A stretch of DNA of 64,000 bases from Gammaproteobacteria bacterium. GTDB lineage: Bacteria; Pseudomonadota; Gammaproteobacteria; Xanthomonadales; Xanthomonadaceae. Below are positions 42,603 to 53,259 of this stretch, piece after piece (the stretch's first letter is position 1; every line of letters begins with the position of its first letter). The translations under genes and the position numbers were made by a program. The notes beneath the pieces were generated by a model, which was given only the letters and a program-made list of their open reading frames with translations, did not search any database and was not told where the DNA came from. The stretch spans positions 1 to 64,000 of the forward strand of contig JANXRY010000024.1 of assembly GCA_025356635.1 (NCBI GenBank), in the 5' to 3' direction.

Positions 42603-43403
42603 TCAGTGCGAATCGAGGTTGAGCGTACGCAACCGGCTCTGGGCCAGGCGCGCGGCGTCGGTATCCGGGAACTGGTCGATGACTTGGCTCAGGGTGTTCC
42701 TGCCGGCCTCGGCCTGGTTCATCTCGATCTGGCAGTAGCCTTTCTTGAGCAGCGCATCGGGCGCCTTGCCAGAATCCGGGAACTTGCCGAGCAATGCCTC
42801 GAAGGCTCTCTGCGCAACAGGGTAGTTCTGGGTGACGTAATAACTCTCGCCCAACCAGTACCATGCATTCGGGGCCAGGGTGGCATTCGGATATGCCTTC
42901 AGGAAGGCCTGGAAACCACGCGCCGAAGCCACGTAATCGCCGCGCTTGAGGGCATCGAACGCCAGCCCATAGCTTGACTGCTCGTCGGCTGCGGGCGCAG
43001 CTATCGCCGGCGCCACTGGGGAGGCAGCAACGATCGTCGTGGGTGCTGCCGTCGAAGGTGCGACCGACGTTGGCGCCGCGTTTGCAGGCGCGCCGCTGCC
43101 CTCCAGTTTCTGCAGACGTGTATCAAGGTCGACGTATTGCTCGCGGGTTCGCTGCTTGATCTGTTCGTTGTCGTTCTGCAGTTGCTCAACCTGGTTGCGC
43201 AGCGCCTGCACTTCCGACTGCAGCTGGGTCAGCCGGTTGAGCAACTCGACGTTGGCCTGGCCCGAGGTGGCGGTCCGGTTGGCGGACTCCTGCTCCAACT
43301 GGGCAACGCGCTCAGCAAGGCTCAGTTTTTGCGCGAATGCCGGCGGGGCCACCAAAAAGGCGACCGCCACGAGCACGGGTGAAAAACGCGCCATCGCCTT
43401 CAT
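42603..43403 (-). CDS. cpoB: Tol-Pal system protein YbgF/CpoB
   Basis: Signal peptide, coiled coil, TPR region YGLAFDALKRGDYVASARGFQAFLKAYPNATLAPNAWYWLGESYYV. Confidence 0.94.
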   Translation of the reverse strand: MKAMARFSPVLVAVAFLVAPPAFAQKLSLAERVAQLEQESANRTATSGQANVELLNRLTQLQSEVQALRNQVEQLQNDNEQIKQRTREQYVDLDTRLQKLEGSGAPANAAPTSVAPSTAAPTTIVAASPVAPAIAAPAADEQSSYGLAFDALKRGDYVASARGFQAFLKAYPNATLAPNAWYWLGESYYVTQNYPVAQRAFEALLGKFPDSGKAPDALLKKGYCQIEMNQAEAGRNTLSQVIDQFPDTDAARLAQSRLRTLNLDSH

Positions 43404-43406
43404 GGT

Positions 43407-43928
43407 TCAGCGCACGCTGTAGACGATCTCAACCCGACGATTCTTCGCCCAGCACTCATCGGTCGAATCGGCGCAGGTCGGACGCTCTTCGCCATAGCTG
43501 ACCACCGTGATCTGGCCAGCCGAACCGCCGCTGCCAACCACCGCTGCGGAAACAGCATTGCCACGGCGCTCACCGAGGCCAAGGTTGTACTCGCGGGTGC
43601 CGCGCTCGTCAGCATTGCCTTCCAGGGTCATGCGCGCATCGGGCCGATCGCGCAGGTACTTGGCATGGCAGGCGATGGCACGCTGGAATTCGGGGCGAAG
43701 GGTGTCGTCATTGAAGTCGAAGTAGACCACCCGGATGCGCAGGCAGCTGTCGGAGTCCAGATCTGCCGGTCGAAATTTCCCGTCGCTGGTCATCGGCGAG
43801 GTCGTGGCGCCGGTCGTTGTTGACGACTGACTATTGTCTGTCGGCGGCGTCTCCTTGACCTTCTTGGTGCAGGCGCCGAGCGCCAGACAAACAGCGGCGG
43901 CGATCAAGAGGCGGTTGGCGTGGTTCAT
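43407..43928 (-). CDS. pal: Peptidoglycan-associated lipoprotein Pal
   Basis: Lipobox LALGACTKK; OmpA-like VYFDFNDDTLRPEF...LEGNADERGTREYNLGLGERRGNAV. Confidence 0.96.
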   Translation of the reverse strand: MNHANRLLIAAAVCLALGACTKKVKETPPTDNSQSSTTTGATTSPMTSDGKFRPADLDSDSCLRIRVVYFDFNDDTLRPEFQRAIACHAKYLRDRPDARMTLEGNADERGTREYNLGLGERRGNAVSAAVVGSGGSAGQITVVSYGEERPTCADSTDECWAKNRRVEIVYSVR

Positions 43929-43989
43929 GGCAATTCCCTGTGTCGGTGAAGTCAGGCGTTAAAGACAGCATAGTGTGGCAGGCGCAGCT

Positions 43990-45303
43990 TCAGCGTTGCC
44001 TGAACGGCGACCAAGCCGGTTCGCGGACATCGCCGTCCGCCACCACCAGCCGTAGCCGGACCCGGCCGTCAGCGGAGACAGCATAAAGCAGACCACGCCG
44101 ACCTTCCTTGGTCGCATACAAGAGCATGCTGGCATTGGGCGCGAAGCTCGGCGACTCGTCCAGATTGCCTGGCGACAGGGTCTGCCAGCGGCCACCAGCG
44201 CCAAAACTGCGGTCGAGCACGGCAATCCGGTAGATGTTGCCGACACCCTGGGCCATGGCAATTTTCTTGCCGTCGAAGGAGACCGTCGCGCGAGCGCTCG
44301 ACTCGCCTTGGAAACTGAGCCGGGTCGGCTCACCGCCTGCCGCTGACACCTGGTAGACCTGCGGCTTGCCGGCACGATCGGAGGTGAAGATCAGGTTCTG
44401 GCCATCGGGCGTCCACGCGGCCTCGGTATCAATTCCGTAGTGATGGGTGATCTGGGTGAGCGCCTTGCTGGCCAGGTCCATCACGTAGATTTCCGGATTG
44501 CCGGACTTGGACAAGGTCATGGCCAATTGCTTGCCATCGGGTGAGAACGCCGGTGCGCCGTTGATGCCACGGAAGCTGGCCACCACTTCGCGCGCACCAG
44601 TGCCGATTTCCTGGATATAGATCGTGGAATTGCCGCGTTCGAAGCTCACGTAGGCCAACTTGCGCCCGTCCGGGCTCCAGGCTGGCGACAACAGTGGCTC
44701 CTTGGAACGGACAATCGTCTGCGGGCTGTAGCCGTCCGAATCGGCGACCATCAATGCATAGTCCGTGCCCGGGCCGATACCGGAGGCAGTGATGTAGGCG
44801 ATATGGGTCCAGAATGCGCCACGCACGCCAAGGATCTTCTCGTAGATCTGGTCAGCGATCTGATGCGCGACATCACGCAACCCTTTGGCACGCCCGGAGA
44901 TTGCCAAGCCGACCAGCCGCTGCTGTTTTGCCACGTCGTAGAGTTCGTATTCGACCCGATAGCCGCCGTCGGCGTCGTCGAGCACGCGGCCAACGACCAC
45001 GAAGTCCTGCTTCAAAAGCCGCCACGTCGGGAACTGGATGTCGCTGCCGCGTACGGGCTTTTCGACCATGCCTTCCACCGCCAACGAGCGAAACTGGCCG
45101 GAACGGTTGAGATCGTTGCGGATCACCGCAGCGATGTCGGTTTCGGGCGCGACCACGCTACCCTGGTAGGGCATCGGCACCACCGCAATCGGCAGCGAAG
45201 ATTCGTTGCCCGACACCAGCCCGATATCGAGGCCCTGGGCGTTGGCCACAGAGGCAGACAAACTCAGCACGAGCAAGAAAAACAGTCGTTTCATGGTTGG
45301 CAT
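43990..45303 (-). CDS. tolB: Tol-Pal system protein TolB
   Basis: Signal peptide and WD/TolB-like repeats (SPAWSPDGRKLAYVSFERGNSTIYIQEIGTG; GAPAFSPDGKQLAMTLSKSGNPEIYVMDL). Confidence 0.96.
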   Translation of the reverse strand: MPTMKRLFFLLVLSLSASVANAQGLDIGLVSGNESSLPIAVVPMPYQGSVVAPETDIAAVIRNDLNRSGQFRSLAVEGMVEKPVRGSDIQFPTWRLLKQDFVVVGRVLDDADGGYRVEYELYDVAKQQRLVGLAISGRAKGLRDVAHQIADQIYEKILGVRGAFWTHIAYITASGIGPGTDYALMVADSDGYSPQTIVRSKEPLLSPAWSPDGRKLAYVSFERGNSTIYIQEIGTGAREVVASFRGINGAPAFSPDGKQLAMTLSKSGNPEIYVMDLASKALTQITHHYGIDTEAAWTPDGQNLIFTSDRAGKPQVYQVSAAGGEPTRLSFQGESSARATVSFDGKKIAMAQGVGNIYRIAVLDRSFGAGGRWQTLSPGNLDESPSFAPNASMLLYATKEGRRGLLYAVSADGRVRLRLVVADGDVREPAWSPFRQR

Positions 45304-46193
45304 TCCTCTTGCGGGTAGCAGAACGTGATGGTCGGCTTTCGATCAAAGACTCGCTCGTAGCCTGAATATGGCATGGGATTGCGGCGCAAGGCGCGATCAA
45401 CCGAATCGCGACCCTGGGCATCGAAGGGGCAATCGAGGAACTCGACGTCAATCACTTCGCCGCCCGGAATCTGGGTGAACCGTACCTTGCAACGCACCCG
45501 TTCCGCGGCGCCGGTCCGGTTCCAGTTGGCATCGGCGGTTGATTGCATGGCCGCCTTGTAGCGCGCCAGCAAGCTGTCGTCATCACCGCGATTACCGGCC
45601 GGTGCGGTCGGCGTCGGGGTCGCAGGTGCGGCTTTCGGTGCTGTGCGCAGTTCTTCAAGTTGCGCCAGTCGTTGCTCTTCCATCTGGGTGAGCCTGGCGG
45701 CTTTCTCGCGCTCGCGCCGGATCGCTTCCAGTTGCTCGCGCAGGCGCTGCTTGTTCTCCGCTTCCTGCTGGCGGGCGAGGTCCTCGGTCAGGTCCACCTG
45801 CGCCTGGCGCGTGCGTTCTTTCTGCTCTTGCAGGGCCGGATCGGGCGTTGGCGGCACAACGCGCGAGGCGGCGGCCTGATCCACGGTGTCGGGACGATCC
45901 TGCGGCGCCTGCGGTTTAGCTTGCAAAGGCGTGTCGCTGGTCTGCGGATTTTGGGATGGTAAAGGCTGCGGCGCTTTCACCGTGGCGGGTGCGGGCGAGG
46001 CCTTGATCGCCTTCTGCGCACGCCGGACATCTGCCGCCGAGACCATCAGCGTCGCCTGGATCGGCTCACCGGCGGCGGACGCATCGCTCACGGGCCAGAT
46101 CCAGCGCGCGCTCAGCCAGGCCAATGCGATCACGCCCGCGTGCAGCAGCAGCGCGAGCAGGAAGGCACGAACCTGGTCGGCACGGGATTCCAT
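45291..46193 (-). CDS. tolA: Cell envelope integrity protein TolA
   Basis: Single N-terminal TM, long Gln/Glu/Arg-rich helical region, C-terminal domain with VRCKVRFTQIPGGEVIDVEFLDCPFDAQGRDSVDRALRR. Confidence 0.92.
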   Translation of the reverse strand: MESRADQVRAFLLALLLHAGVIALAWLSARWIWPVSDASAAGEPIQATLMVSAADVRRAQKAIKASPAPATVKAPQPLPSQNPQTSDTPLQAKPQAPQDRPDTVDQAAASRVVPPTPDPALQEQKERTRQAQVDLTEDLARQQEAENKQRLREQLEAIRREREKAARLTQMEEQRLAQLEELRTAPKAAPATPTPTAPAGNRGDDDSLLARYKAAMQSTADANWNRTGAAERVRCKVRFTQIPGGEVIDVEFLDCPFDAQGRDSVDRALRRNPMPYSGYERVFDRKPTITFCYPQEECQP

Positions 46194-46202
46194 CGTGTTC
46201 GC

Positions 46203-46637
46203 TCAGTGGCTCTCGGCCGGCTTGCTCATCAACCCGACTTTTTCGACGCCGGCCTGCTGCAGCAAGACCATCGCCTGATAGACGGTGTCGTAGCTGGCCT
46301 TGCCGTCGCCGGCAACGAACACCGCAACGTTCGGGTTATTGGCCACGATCGCGCGGACCTTGGCGTCAAGCTCGGCGGCGCTCACCTTCTGCTTGCTGTC
46401 ATCCTGCAAACCCAAGGTGTAGCCGCCCTGCGCGTCAACGCTGACCGTGATCGGTTTCTTGTCGGTTTGTACGGCGCGCGCGTCCGACTTCGGCAGGTCT
46501 ATGTCTACGCCCAGGTTCAAAAGCGGCGCGGTGATCATGAAGATGATCAGCAGCACCAACATCACGTCGATGTAAGGCACGACGTTGATCTCGGATTTTA
46601 GCTTGCGCTTGCGCAGGCGGCGGGCGGTGGAGCTCAT
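46203..46637 (-). CDS. tolR: Tol-Pal system protein TolR
   Basis: KLKSEINVVPYIDVMLVLLIIFMITAPLLNLGVDIDLPKS. Confidence 0.96.
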   Translation of the reverse strand: MSSTARRLRKRKLKSEINVVPYIDVMLVLLIIFMITAPLLNLGVDIDLPKSDARAVQTDKKPITVSVDAQGGYTLGLQDDSKQKVSAAELDAKVRAIVANNPNVAVFVAGDGKASYDTVYQAMVLLQQAGVEKVGLMSKPAESH

Positions 46638-47377
46638 GGCTCGTCGGCGTGCGACTGACGTTGCAGGATGGAAGCAAACTCTTCGGCGAAACTTTCGTAG
46701 CGCACGGCGAGCCGCTCAACCCGCGTCGCAAAACGGTTGTACGCCCAGACCGCCGGAATCGCGGCGAACAGGCCCATGGCGGTAGCGATCAGGGCTTCGG
46801 AAATGCCCGGCGCCACCGAAGCAATAGTCGCCTGCTTGTTGGTGGCCAGGCCATGGAAGGAAATCATGATGCCGAATACCGTGCCGACCAGACCGACATA
46901 GGGGGCGGTGGAACCGACATTGGCCAGCAATTCGAGGTTGGCCTCGAGGCCGTCGAGTTCGCGCGCCAGGGTCGCGCGCATGGCCCGCTGCGCGCCTTCG
47001 AGTTGCGTGCGCGCATCCAGCGTCTTCATCTGCTGGCGCAGGCGGGTGAATTCGCGGAAGCCCGCTTCGAAGATCGCCTCCAGGCCGCCGACCACGCGAT
47101 TGCGTTCGGTGGCGGCACGGTACATCTGGGCGAGGTCGGCACCGGACCAGAAGCGCGACTCGAATTCGTCGGCCTCGCCGTTGGCGCGGGCGAACGCACT
47201 CATCTTGCGGAAGATGACGAACCAACTCATCACCGACGCCGCCAGCAACAGGACCATGACCAGTTGCACCGGCAGGCTGGCGTGCAGCACCAGCTCGAAG
47301 TAGTTCAGACCACTGCTCGCAGCGCTGGCATCGACGGCGGCAGGCGCGGTGGTAAGCATCGTCAGGATCGGATTCAT
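46634..47377 (-). CDS. tolQ: Tol-Pal system protein TolQ
   Basis: Three TM segments; VGSTAPYVGLVGTVFGIMISFHGLATNKQATIASVAPGISEALIATAMGLFAAIPAVWAYNRF. Confidence 0.96.
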   Translation of the reverse strand: MNPILTMLTTAPAAVDASAASSGLNYFELVLHASLPVQLVMVLLLAASVMSWFVIFRKMSAFARANGEADEFESRFWSGADLAQMYRAATERNRVVGGLEAIFEAGFREFTRLRQQMKTLDARTQLEGAQRAMRATLARELDGLEANLELLANVGSTAPYVGLVGTVFGIMISFHGLATNKQATIASVAPGISEALIATAMGLFAAIPAVWAYNRFATRVERLAVRYESFAEEFASILQRQSHADEP

Positions 47378-47802
47378 CAGGTCACTCCATGGCCAGTGTC
47401 GGACGCCAGCCAGTCGGGCAAGGCGCGCGGTCGAAATTGCGAGGCGTTCAGGCAGGCGATGCGAACCTCGGCTCGCAACAGACACTCCCCGCCCCGGAGG
47501 AGTTCCTGTGACACGGTGAAACTGGCTTGGCGACGATCTGCCAACAGCACGGTAGCGAGCAATTCGTCGTCAAGCCTGGCCGGCTTGTGGAAATCCAGCT
47601 GCATCGCCCGCACCACCATGATCAGATCGTGCGAATCGCGCAGCTCGCCCTGCGCCACCCCCTGCCCGCGCAACCATTCGGTGCGCGCACGCTCAAGGAA
47701 GCGCAGATAACTGGCGTGGTAGACCACCCCGCCGGCATCGGTATCTTCCCAGTACACCCTTATCGGGAAGCTGAACACGTCAGCCCTGTAACAGATCGAC
47801 AT
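47377..47802 (-). CDS. ybgC: Tol-Pal system-associated acyl-CoA thioesterase YbgC
   Basis: [34 protein letters not shown] hot-dog fold motif. Confidence 0.95.
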   Translation of the reverse strand: MSICYRADVFSFPIRVYWEDTDAGGVVYHASYLRFLERARTEWLRGQGVAQGELRDSHDLIMVVRAMQLDFHKPARLDDELLATVLLADRRQASFTVSQELLRGGECLLRAEVRIACLNASQFRPRALPDWLASDTGHGVT

Positions 47803-48811
47803 CGGCGGCCGGCCGCGGCGGCTTCAGGCCCAGATGCAGGTAGGCCTTGGTCGAGGCCACCCGGCCGCGGGCGCTGCGCACCAGGTAACCCTGCTGGATC
47901 AGGTAGGGCTCGATCACGTCTTCGAGCGTGCCGCGTTCCTCGCTCAGCGCGGCGGCCAGCGATTCGACGCCGACCGGGCCGCCGTCGAAATTGTCGATGA
48001 TGGTGCGCAGCAGGCGCCGGTCGAGCTCGTCGAAACCGGCGGCGTCGACCTGCAACATCGCCATCGCGGCATCGGCAACGGCGCGGGTGATATGGCCCTC
48101 GGCGCGGACCTGGGCGAAATCGCGAGCGCGGCGCAACAGGCGGTTGGCGATCCGCGGCGTGCCGCGCGAACGGCGCGCGATCTCGATCGCGCCGTCCTCG
48201 TCGCAGGCGATCGCCAGGATGTTGGCCGAGCGGCGGATGATCCGGGTCAGTTCCTCCGGCGAATAAAACTCCAGGCGCTGGACGATGCCGAAGCGATCGC
48301 GCAAGGGGCCGGTCAAAAGGCCGGCGCGGGTGGTGGCGCCGATCAGGGTGAAGGGTGGCAGGTCGAGCTTGATCGAACGCGCGGCCGGGCCTTCACCGAT
48401 CATGATGTCGATCTGGAAGTCTTCCATCGCCGGGTACAGCACTTCCTCGACGATCGGCGACAGACGGTGGATCTCGTCGATGAACAGCACGTCGTGCGGC
48501 TGCAGGTTGGTCAGCAAGGCAGCGAGGTCGCCGGCACGTTCGATCACCGGCCCGGAGGTCTGGCGCAAGTTGACGCCGAGCTCGTTGGCGATCACGTGCG
48601 CCAAGGTGGTCTTGCCCAGCCCCGGCGGCCCGAAGATCAGCACGTGGTCGAGCGCCTCGCGCCGGCCCTTCGCGGCATCGATGTAGATCTTCAGCTGTTC
48701 GCGAACCGCGACCTGACCCAAGTATTCGTCGAGCCGCTTCGGGCGGATGCTGGCCTCGACCGCTTCGTCCTCGCGGGTGGCGCCGGGGGTGGTCACGCGG
48801 GCTTCTTCCAT
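47780..48811 (-). CDS. ruvB: Holliday junction branch migration DNA helicase RuvB
   Basis: [60 protein letters not shown]. Confidence 0.97.
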   Translation of the reverse strand: MEEARVTTPGATREDEAVEASIRPKRLDEYLGQVAVREQLKIYIDAAKGRREALDHVLIFGPPGLGKTTLAHVIANELGVNLRQTSGPVIERAGDLAALLTNLQPHDVLFIDEIHRLSPIVEEVLYPAMEDFQIDIMIGEGPAARSIKLDLPPFTLIGATTRAGLLTGPLRDRFGIVQRLEFYSPEELTRIIRRSANILAIACDEDGAIEIARRSRGTPRIANRLLRRARDFAQVRAEGHITRAVADAAMAMLQVDAAGFDELDRRLLRTIIDNFDGGPVGVESLAAALSEERGTLEDVIEPYLIQQGYLVRSARGRVASTKAYLHLGLKPPRPAADVDLLQG

Positions 48812-48827
48812 GCCGGCATTATGGCCG

Positions 48828-50726
48828 TTAAATGGAGACTTGGGTGCCCAACTCAACCAGGCGGTTGCCGGGGATGCCGAAGAATTCCGTCGCCGGAGTG
48901 GCGTTGCGCGACATGATCAGGAACAGCTTGTCGCGCCACAGTGCCATGCCTTCGTCAGCGCGGGCGGTGATGGTTTCGCGGCTGGCGAAGAAGGTGGTGT
49001 CCATCGGGTCGAACGGCGGCCCGGGAATGGCCCATTTCTTCAGGGCCATCGGCACGTTGGGAGTTTCCATGTAGCCGAAACGCAGGGTCAGTCGCGCGAA
49101 GCCCTGGCCGAGGTCGGTATAGGCGACGCGCTCAAGGTCCTCGGCACGCGGCACGCCGAGCGTCTCGATGCTGAGGAACACGTTGCGCTCGTGCAGCACC
49201 TTGTTGTGCTTGAGGTTGTGCAGCAAAGCCGGCGGCATGTAGTCGTTCGACGGCGTCATGAAGATGGCCGTGCCGGACACGCGTACCGGCGGATCGGTCA
49301 TCACGCTCTGCACGAAGTGCTCAATGCGCAGGCTGTCGCGGTTCACGTGCTGGCGGATCAGGTCGCGGCCATGTCGCCAGGTCCGCATCACCGTGAAAGC
49401 GATGATCCCGAGCGCCACCGGGAACCAGGCACCTTCGAAGAACTTGATCGCATTGGCCGACAGCAACGCGCTGTCCACGGTGAGGAACAGCGTACCGAAA
49501 GCAGCGATGATCCAACCCGACAGCCGCCACTTCTGGCTCGCGAGCGTAATCAGCAAAATGGTGTCGATGAGCATACTGGCAGTCACCGACACGCCGTAGG
49601 CCGAAGCCAAATTGCTGGAACTGCGGAAGGTCACCACCAGCAGCATCACCAGTATCAGCAGGATGCGGTTGATCCAGGGCAGGTAGACCTGGCCGATGGT
49701 GGACGCCGACGTATGGATCAACTGCAGGCGCGGCAGGTAGCCCAGTTGCATCGCCATGCGCGCCAACGAGAACGCACCCGAGATCACCGCCTGCGAGGCG
49801 ATGACCGCGGCCAAGGTGGCCAGCAGGATCATCGGGATCAGCAGCGGCTCCGGCACGAGGCTGAAGAACGGGTTGTGCACCGTGGACGGGTTATGCAGCA
49901 CGAGAGCGCCCTGGCCGAAATAATTGAGCACCAGCGCCGGCATGGCGAAGGTCATCCATGCGATCTTGATCGGTTGCCGCCCGAAATGACCCATGTCCGC
50001 ATAAAGAGCTTCGCCGCCGGTCACCGCCAGCACCACGGCGCCCAAAGCAAGCCAGGCATGCACGCCGTGACGGATGAAGAAGTTCAACCCGTACCAGGGG
50101 TTGAGCGCATACAGCACGTCCGGATGCTTGATGATCTGCGCCAAGCCCAGCAGTGCAAGCATCAGGAACCAAAGCACCATCACCGGACCGAAGATCTTGC
50201 CGACGTGCTCGGTGCCGCGCCTCTGGAAGGTGAACAGCAGCAGCAGCACGACCAATGTCACCGGCACGACGTAGCGGTCGAGTGCCGGCGCAACTTCTTT
50301 CAGGCCTTCTACCGCCGACAGCACCGAGATCGCCGGCGTGATCACGCCATCGCCGAAGAAGAGTGCCGTGCCGAAAATCCCCAGGATGCCAAGGCCATAG
50401 GCTAGCGGCGAGGCAATCGGCAGGCTGCGCTGGACCAGCGCCATCAGCGCCAGGATGCCGCCTTCGCCGCGATTGTCGGCGCGCATGATGATGGTGACGT
50501 ACTTGAGCGTGACCACGATCATCATCGCCCAGAACACCAGCGACAGGATGCCGAGCACATTGGTCGGATCGGGCAACAGGCCGTATTTTGGTCCGAACGC
50601 TTCCTTGATGGTGTACAGCGGGCTGGTGCCGATGTCGCCGAACACCACGCCAATCGCGCCGATCACCAGCGGCAGCGTGCGCGCGTGGCCGTGCGAGTGT
50701 TCGGACATGGGTCGGGAGTCGGCCAT
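48828..50726 (-). CDS. kup: KUP/HAK/KT family potassium transporter
   Basis: [64 protein letters not shown]. Confidence 0.96.
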   Translation of the reverse strand: MADSRPMSEHSHGHARTLPLVIGAIGVVFGDIGTSPLYTIKEAFGPKYGLLPDPTNVLGILSLVFWAMMIVVTLKYVTIIMRADNRGEGGILALMALVQRSLPIASPLAYGLGILGIFGTALFFGDGVITPAISVLSAVEGLKEVAPALDRYVVPVTLVVLLLLFTFQRRGTEHVGKIFGPVMVLWFLMLALLGLAQIIKHPDVLYALNPWYGLNFFIRHGVHAWLALGAVVLAVTGGEALYADMGHFGRQPIKIAWMTFAMPALVLNYFGQGALVLHNPSTVHNPFFSLVPEPLLIPMILLATLAAVIASQAVISGAFSLARMAMQLGYLPRLQLIHTSASTIGQVYLPWINRILLILVMLLVVTFRSSSNLASAYGVSVTASMLIDTILLITLASQKWRLSGWIIAAFGTLFLTVDSALLSANAIKFFEGAWFPVALGIIAFTVMRTWRHGRDLIRQHVNRDSLRIEHFVQSVMTDPPVRVSGTAIFMTPSNDYMPPALLHNLKHNKVLHERNVFLSIETLGVPRAEDLERVAYTDLGQGFARLTLRFGYMETPNVPMALKKWAIPGPPFDPMDTTFFASRETITARADEGMALWRDKLFLIMSRNATPATEFFGIPGNRLVELGTQVSI

Positions 50727-51322
50727 CAGCCAGAGCGTAATACGGATTTGAGCGCTTTGCGGATGATCGCCTCGACATTGTCTTCCGGCGCCGCTTCCTT
50801 GAGCATGCGCGCGACCTCGGCCGGCTTGTAGCCCAACTGCTGCAAAGCGATGCCCGCTTCGGTCACCGGATCGGCAGGAATAGCTTTACTGCCAGCAATA
50901 ATTGCACCGCCGCCGGTGAAATCGGCCGCACGGTCGCGCAGCTCAACCACGATGCGCTCCGCCGTCTTCTTGCCGATGCCGGGAATGCGCGTCAGCGCGG
51001 CGACGTCGCCGACCTGCACCAGGCGGGCGAAATCCTCGACGCTGGCGCCGGACAAAATAGCCAGCGCGATCTTGGCGCCGATCCCCGTCACCTTCTGCAC
51101 GTCGCGGAACAGCCGGCGCTCGCGCTCATGGAAAAATCCGTACAGCGCGACTGCGTCTTCCTTGACCGCATGATGGACGAACAAGGTGACTTCCCGGCCG
51201 ACCTCGGGCAGGTCGTAGAACGTGGACATTGGCGCCTCCAGCTCATAGCCGACACCGCCGACATCGATCATCAGCCAGGGCGGCTGCTTGTGCACCAGGA
51301 TGCCTTTCAGGCGGCCGATCAT
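50726..51322 (-). CDS. ruvA: Holliday junction branch migration protein RuvA
   Basis: [35 protein letters not shown], HhH motifs. Confidence 0.96.
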   Translation of the reverse strand: MIGRLKGILVHKQPPWLMIDVGGVGYELEAPMSTFYDLPEVGREVTLFVHHAVKEDAVALYGFFHERERRLFRDVQKVTGIGAKIALAILSGASVEDFARLVQVGDVAALTRIPGIGKKTAERIVVELRDRAADFTGGGAIIAGSKAIPADPVTEAGIALQQLGYKPAEVARMLKEAAPEDNVEAIIRKALKSVLRSG

Positions 51323-51843
51323 CGCTTGCGGCTCCAAACCTGCTGCGCACTGACGCCGATGCGCGCGGCAGTGGCGCGTACATGCGCGTGGGTGATTGCG
51401 ACCGCCAGGGCATCGGCGGCGTCGGCCTGGATCTTGCCGGTCAGGTTGAGCATCACGCCGATCATATGCTGGACCTGCGCCTTGTCGGCACTGCCCTTGC
51501 CCACCGTGGCCAGCTTGATCTCCTTGGCGGCGTATTCGTGCACTGGCAAGTCACGCATCACCGCCGCGCACATCGCCGCGCCACGGGCCTGGCCGAGCTT
51601 GAGCGCAGAATCGGGATTGCGCGCCATAAACACCTTCTCGATCGCCACTTCGTCGGGCCGGTATTTCTCGATGATTTCGCCCAGTCCGTCGAGCAGCAAC
51701 TTCAGCCGCAACGGGAAGCTTTCGGCATCGAGCAATACCAGCGGAGCATGGAATACATGCGTGGCGCGGCCGCTGGCATCGGCATCGACAATGCCCACGC
51801 CGGTGCGTTGCGAACCCGGGTCAATGCCGAGAATGCGGGTCAC
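51319..51843 (-). CDS. ruvC: Crossover junction endodeoxyribonuclease RuvC
   Basis: [19 protein letters not shown]; catalytic carboxylates; [14 protein letters not shown]. Confidence 0.97.
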   Translation of the reverse strand: MTRILGIDPGSQRTGVGIVDADASGRATHVFHAPLVLLDAESFPLRLKLLLDGLGEIIEKYRPDEVAIEKVFMARNPDSALKLGQARGAAMCAAVMRDLPVHEYAAKEIKLATVGKGSADKAQVQHMIGVMLNLTGKIQADAADALAVAITHAHVRATAARIGVSAQQVWSRKR

Positions 51844-52571
51844 TGGTAGGCGTCTTGCCCAAGTTCCGCGTTGTGGTAAACGTTCTGGACGTCGTCGAGG
51901 TCTTCGAGCATATCGATCATCTTGACGACTTGTTGCGCGGTGTCGCCAGCTACGGCAACGTCGTTGTCGGCGCGGTAGGTGACCGCCGATTCGGCCGGCG
52001 CGAACCCGGCCGCGATCATCGCCGCTTTCACCGTCTCGAACGATTCCGGCGCAGTCAGAACATCGATGGCGCCGTCTTCGGGATAGACCACGATATCGTC
52101 TGCGCCAGCGTCGATCGCCGCTTCGGTGATCGCGTCCTCATTCGCGCCGACAGCATAACCGAGCACGCCGCGCTTCTTGAACATGAAGCTGACCGAACCG
52201 TCGGTGCCGAGGTTGCCGCCGCACTTGCTGAAGGCATGGCGAACATCGGCGACGGTGCGCACCTTGTTGTCGGTCATGCAATCGACGATCACCGCGATAC
52301 CGCCGGGCGCGTAGCCTTCGTAGCGGATTTCCTCGTAGCTCACGCCCTCGAGTTCGCCAGTGGCTTTCTTCACTGCGCGCTCGATCACATCCTTGGCCAT
52401 GTTCAAACCGAGTGCGCGATCCATCGCCAGGCGCAAACGCGGATTGCTCTTGGCGTCGCTACCACCGGCGCGAGCGGCTACCGAAAGTTCGCGGATGATC
52501 TTGGTGAAAATCTTGCCGCGACGCGCATCCTGCGCGTTCTTTCGGCCTTCGATCTTCATCAGCCTGCCCAT
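51840..52571 (-). CDS. YebC/PmpR family protein
   Basis: [45 protein letters not shown]. Confidence 0.96.
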   Translation of the reverse strand: MGRLMKIEGRKNAQDARRGKIFTKIIRELSVAARAGGSDAKSNPRLRLAMDRALGLNMAKDVIERAVKKATGELEGVSYEEIRYEGYAPGGIAVIVDCMTDNKVRTVADVRHAFSKCGGNLGTDGSVSFMFKKRGVLGYAVGANEDAITEAAIDAGADDIVVYPEDGAIDVLTAPESFETVKAAMIAAGFAPAESAVTYRADNDVAVAGDTAQQVVKMIDMLEDLDDVQNVYHNAELGQDAYQ

Positions 52572-52638
52572 GCCACTTCCCCGTAATTTTCGTCTTCCGG
52601 TTGCCGATTATAGCGGGCGACACCGACTCCGAATCGAC

Positions 52639-53259
52639 TCATGGCTGGAAGTGTCCGGTTTCCAGGAAGTTGCCGGCCAATTCCGCAACCAATGGCGACA
52701 GCACCAGCCCGGAATGGCTGCTGGACACGGTCACATGCCCGGCCATGCCCGGCAGCTGCGTCTCCCAGACCGCCACGGTGCCATCGTTCGGGCCCTGCAA
52801 TGGTCCGAAAAACTTGCCGAGACCCAGCGAATGCACGCCGGCGATCATGCCGACCTGGCGACCGGCCGGCAATTGCGCCAAACCGCCGCGCAGCAGCGGA
52901 CCACTGCGCCCCGCGACCCAGCCAAGATGCTTGTCGGCGAGGCCGCGCGCAGCAGTGCTGCCGGCCAGCGGCGAACCGAGGCAGACGATCCGTCCTGGCG
53001 GCAGGCGCTGGAACTGATTGCAAGCCTGAACAGCGACCAGCCCACCCAAACTGTGGGCAACGATATGCACCGGGCCGTTCCCAAGCGCGTACAAACGCAT
53101 GGCCAATCGCTCCATTGCCACTGCTGGCGAATTCCACAGCGTCGGGTAGCTGAAAAGCATCGGTGCGAAACCACGACGACGCAAACGCCGCGCCAACAGC
53201 CACAGCGCTGGCCGGCGCATAAGCAGCCCATGCAGCAACAATACGGGTTGCGGTGTCAC
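52639..53259 (-). CDS. Alpha/beta hydrolase (esterase/lipase-like)
   Basis: GTG start overlapping the aspS stop. [39 protein letters not shown] nucleophile elbow (GHSLGG-type). Confidence 0.87.
   Translation of the reverse strand: MTPQPVLLLHGLLMRRPALWLLARRLRRRGFAPMLFSYPTLWNSPAVAMERLAMRLYALGNGPVHIVAHSLGGLVAVQACNQFQRLPPGRIVCLGSPLAGSTAARGLADKHLGWVAGRSGPLLRGGLAQLPAGRQVGMIAGVHSLGLGKFFGPLQGPNDGTVAVWETQLPGMAGHVTVSSSHSGLVLSPLVAELAGNFLETGHFQP

Noticed and set aside
48747-50405. 552-aa plus-strand ORF opposite kup
   Set aside because: Antisense to a well-supported transporter; His/Arg/Gln-rich low-information translation.
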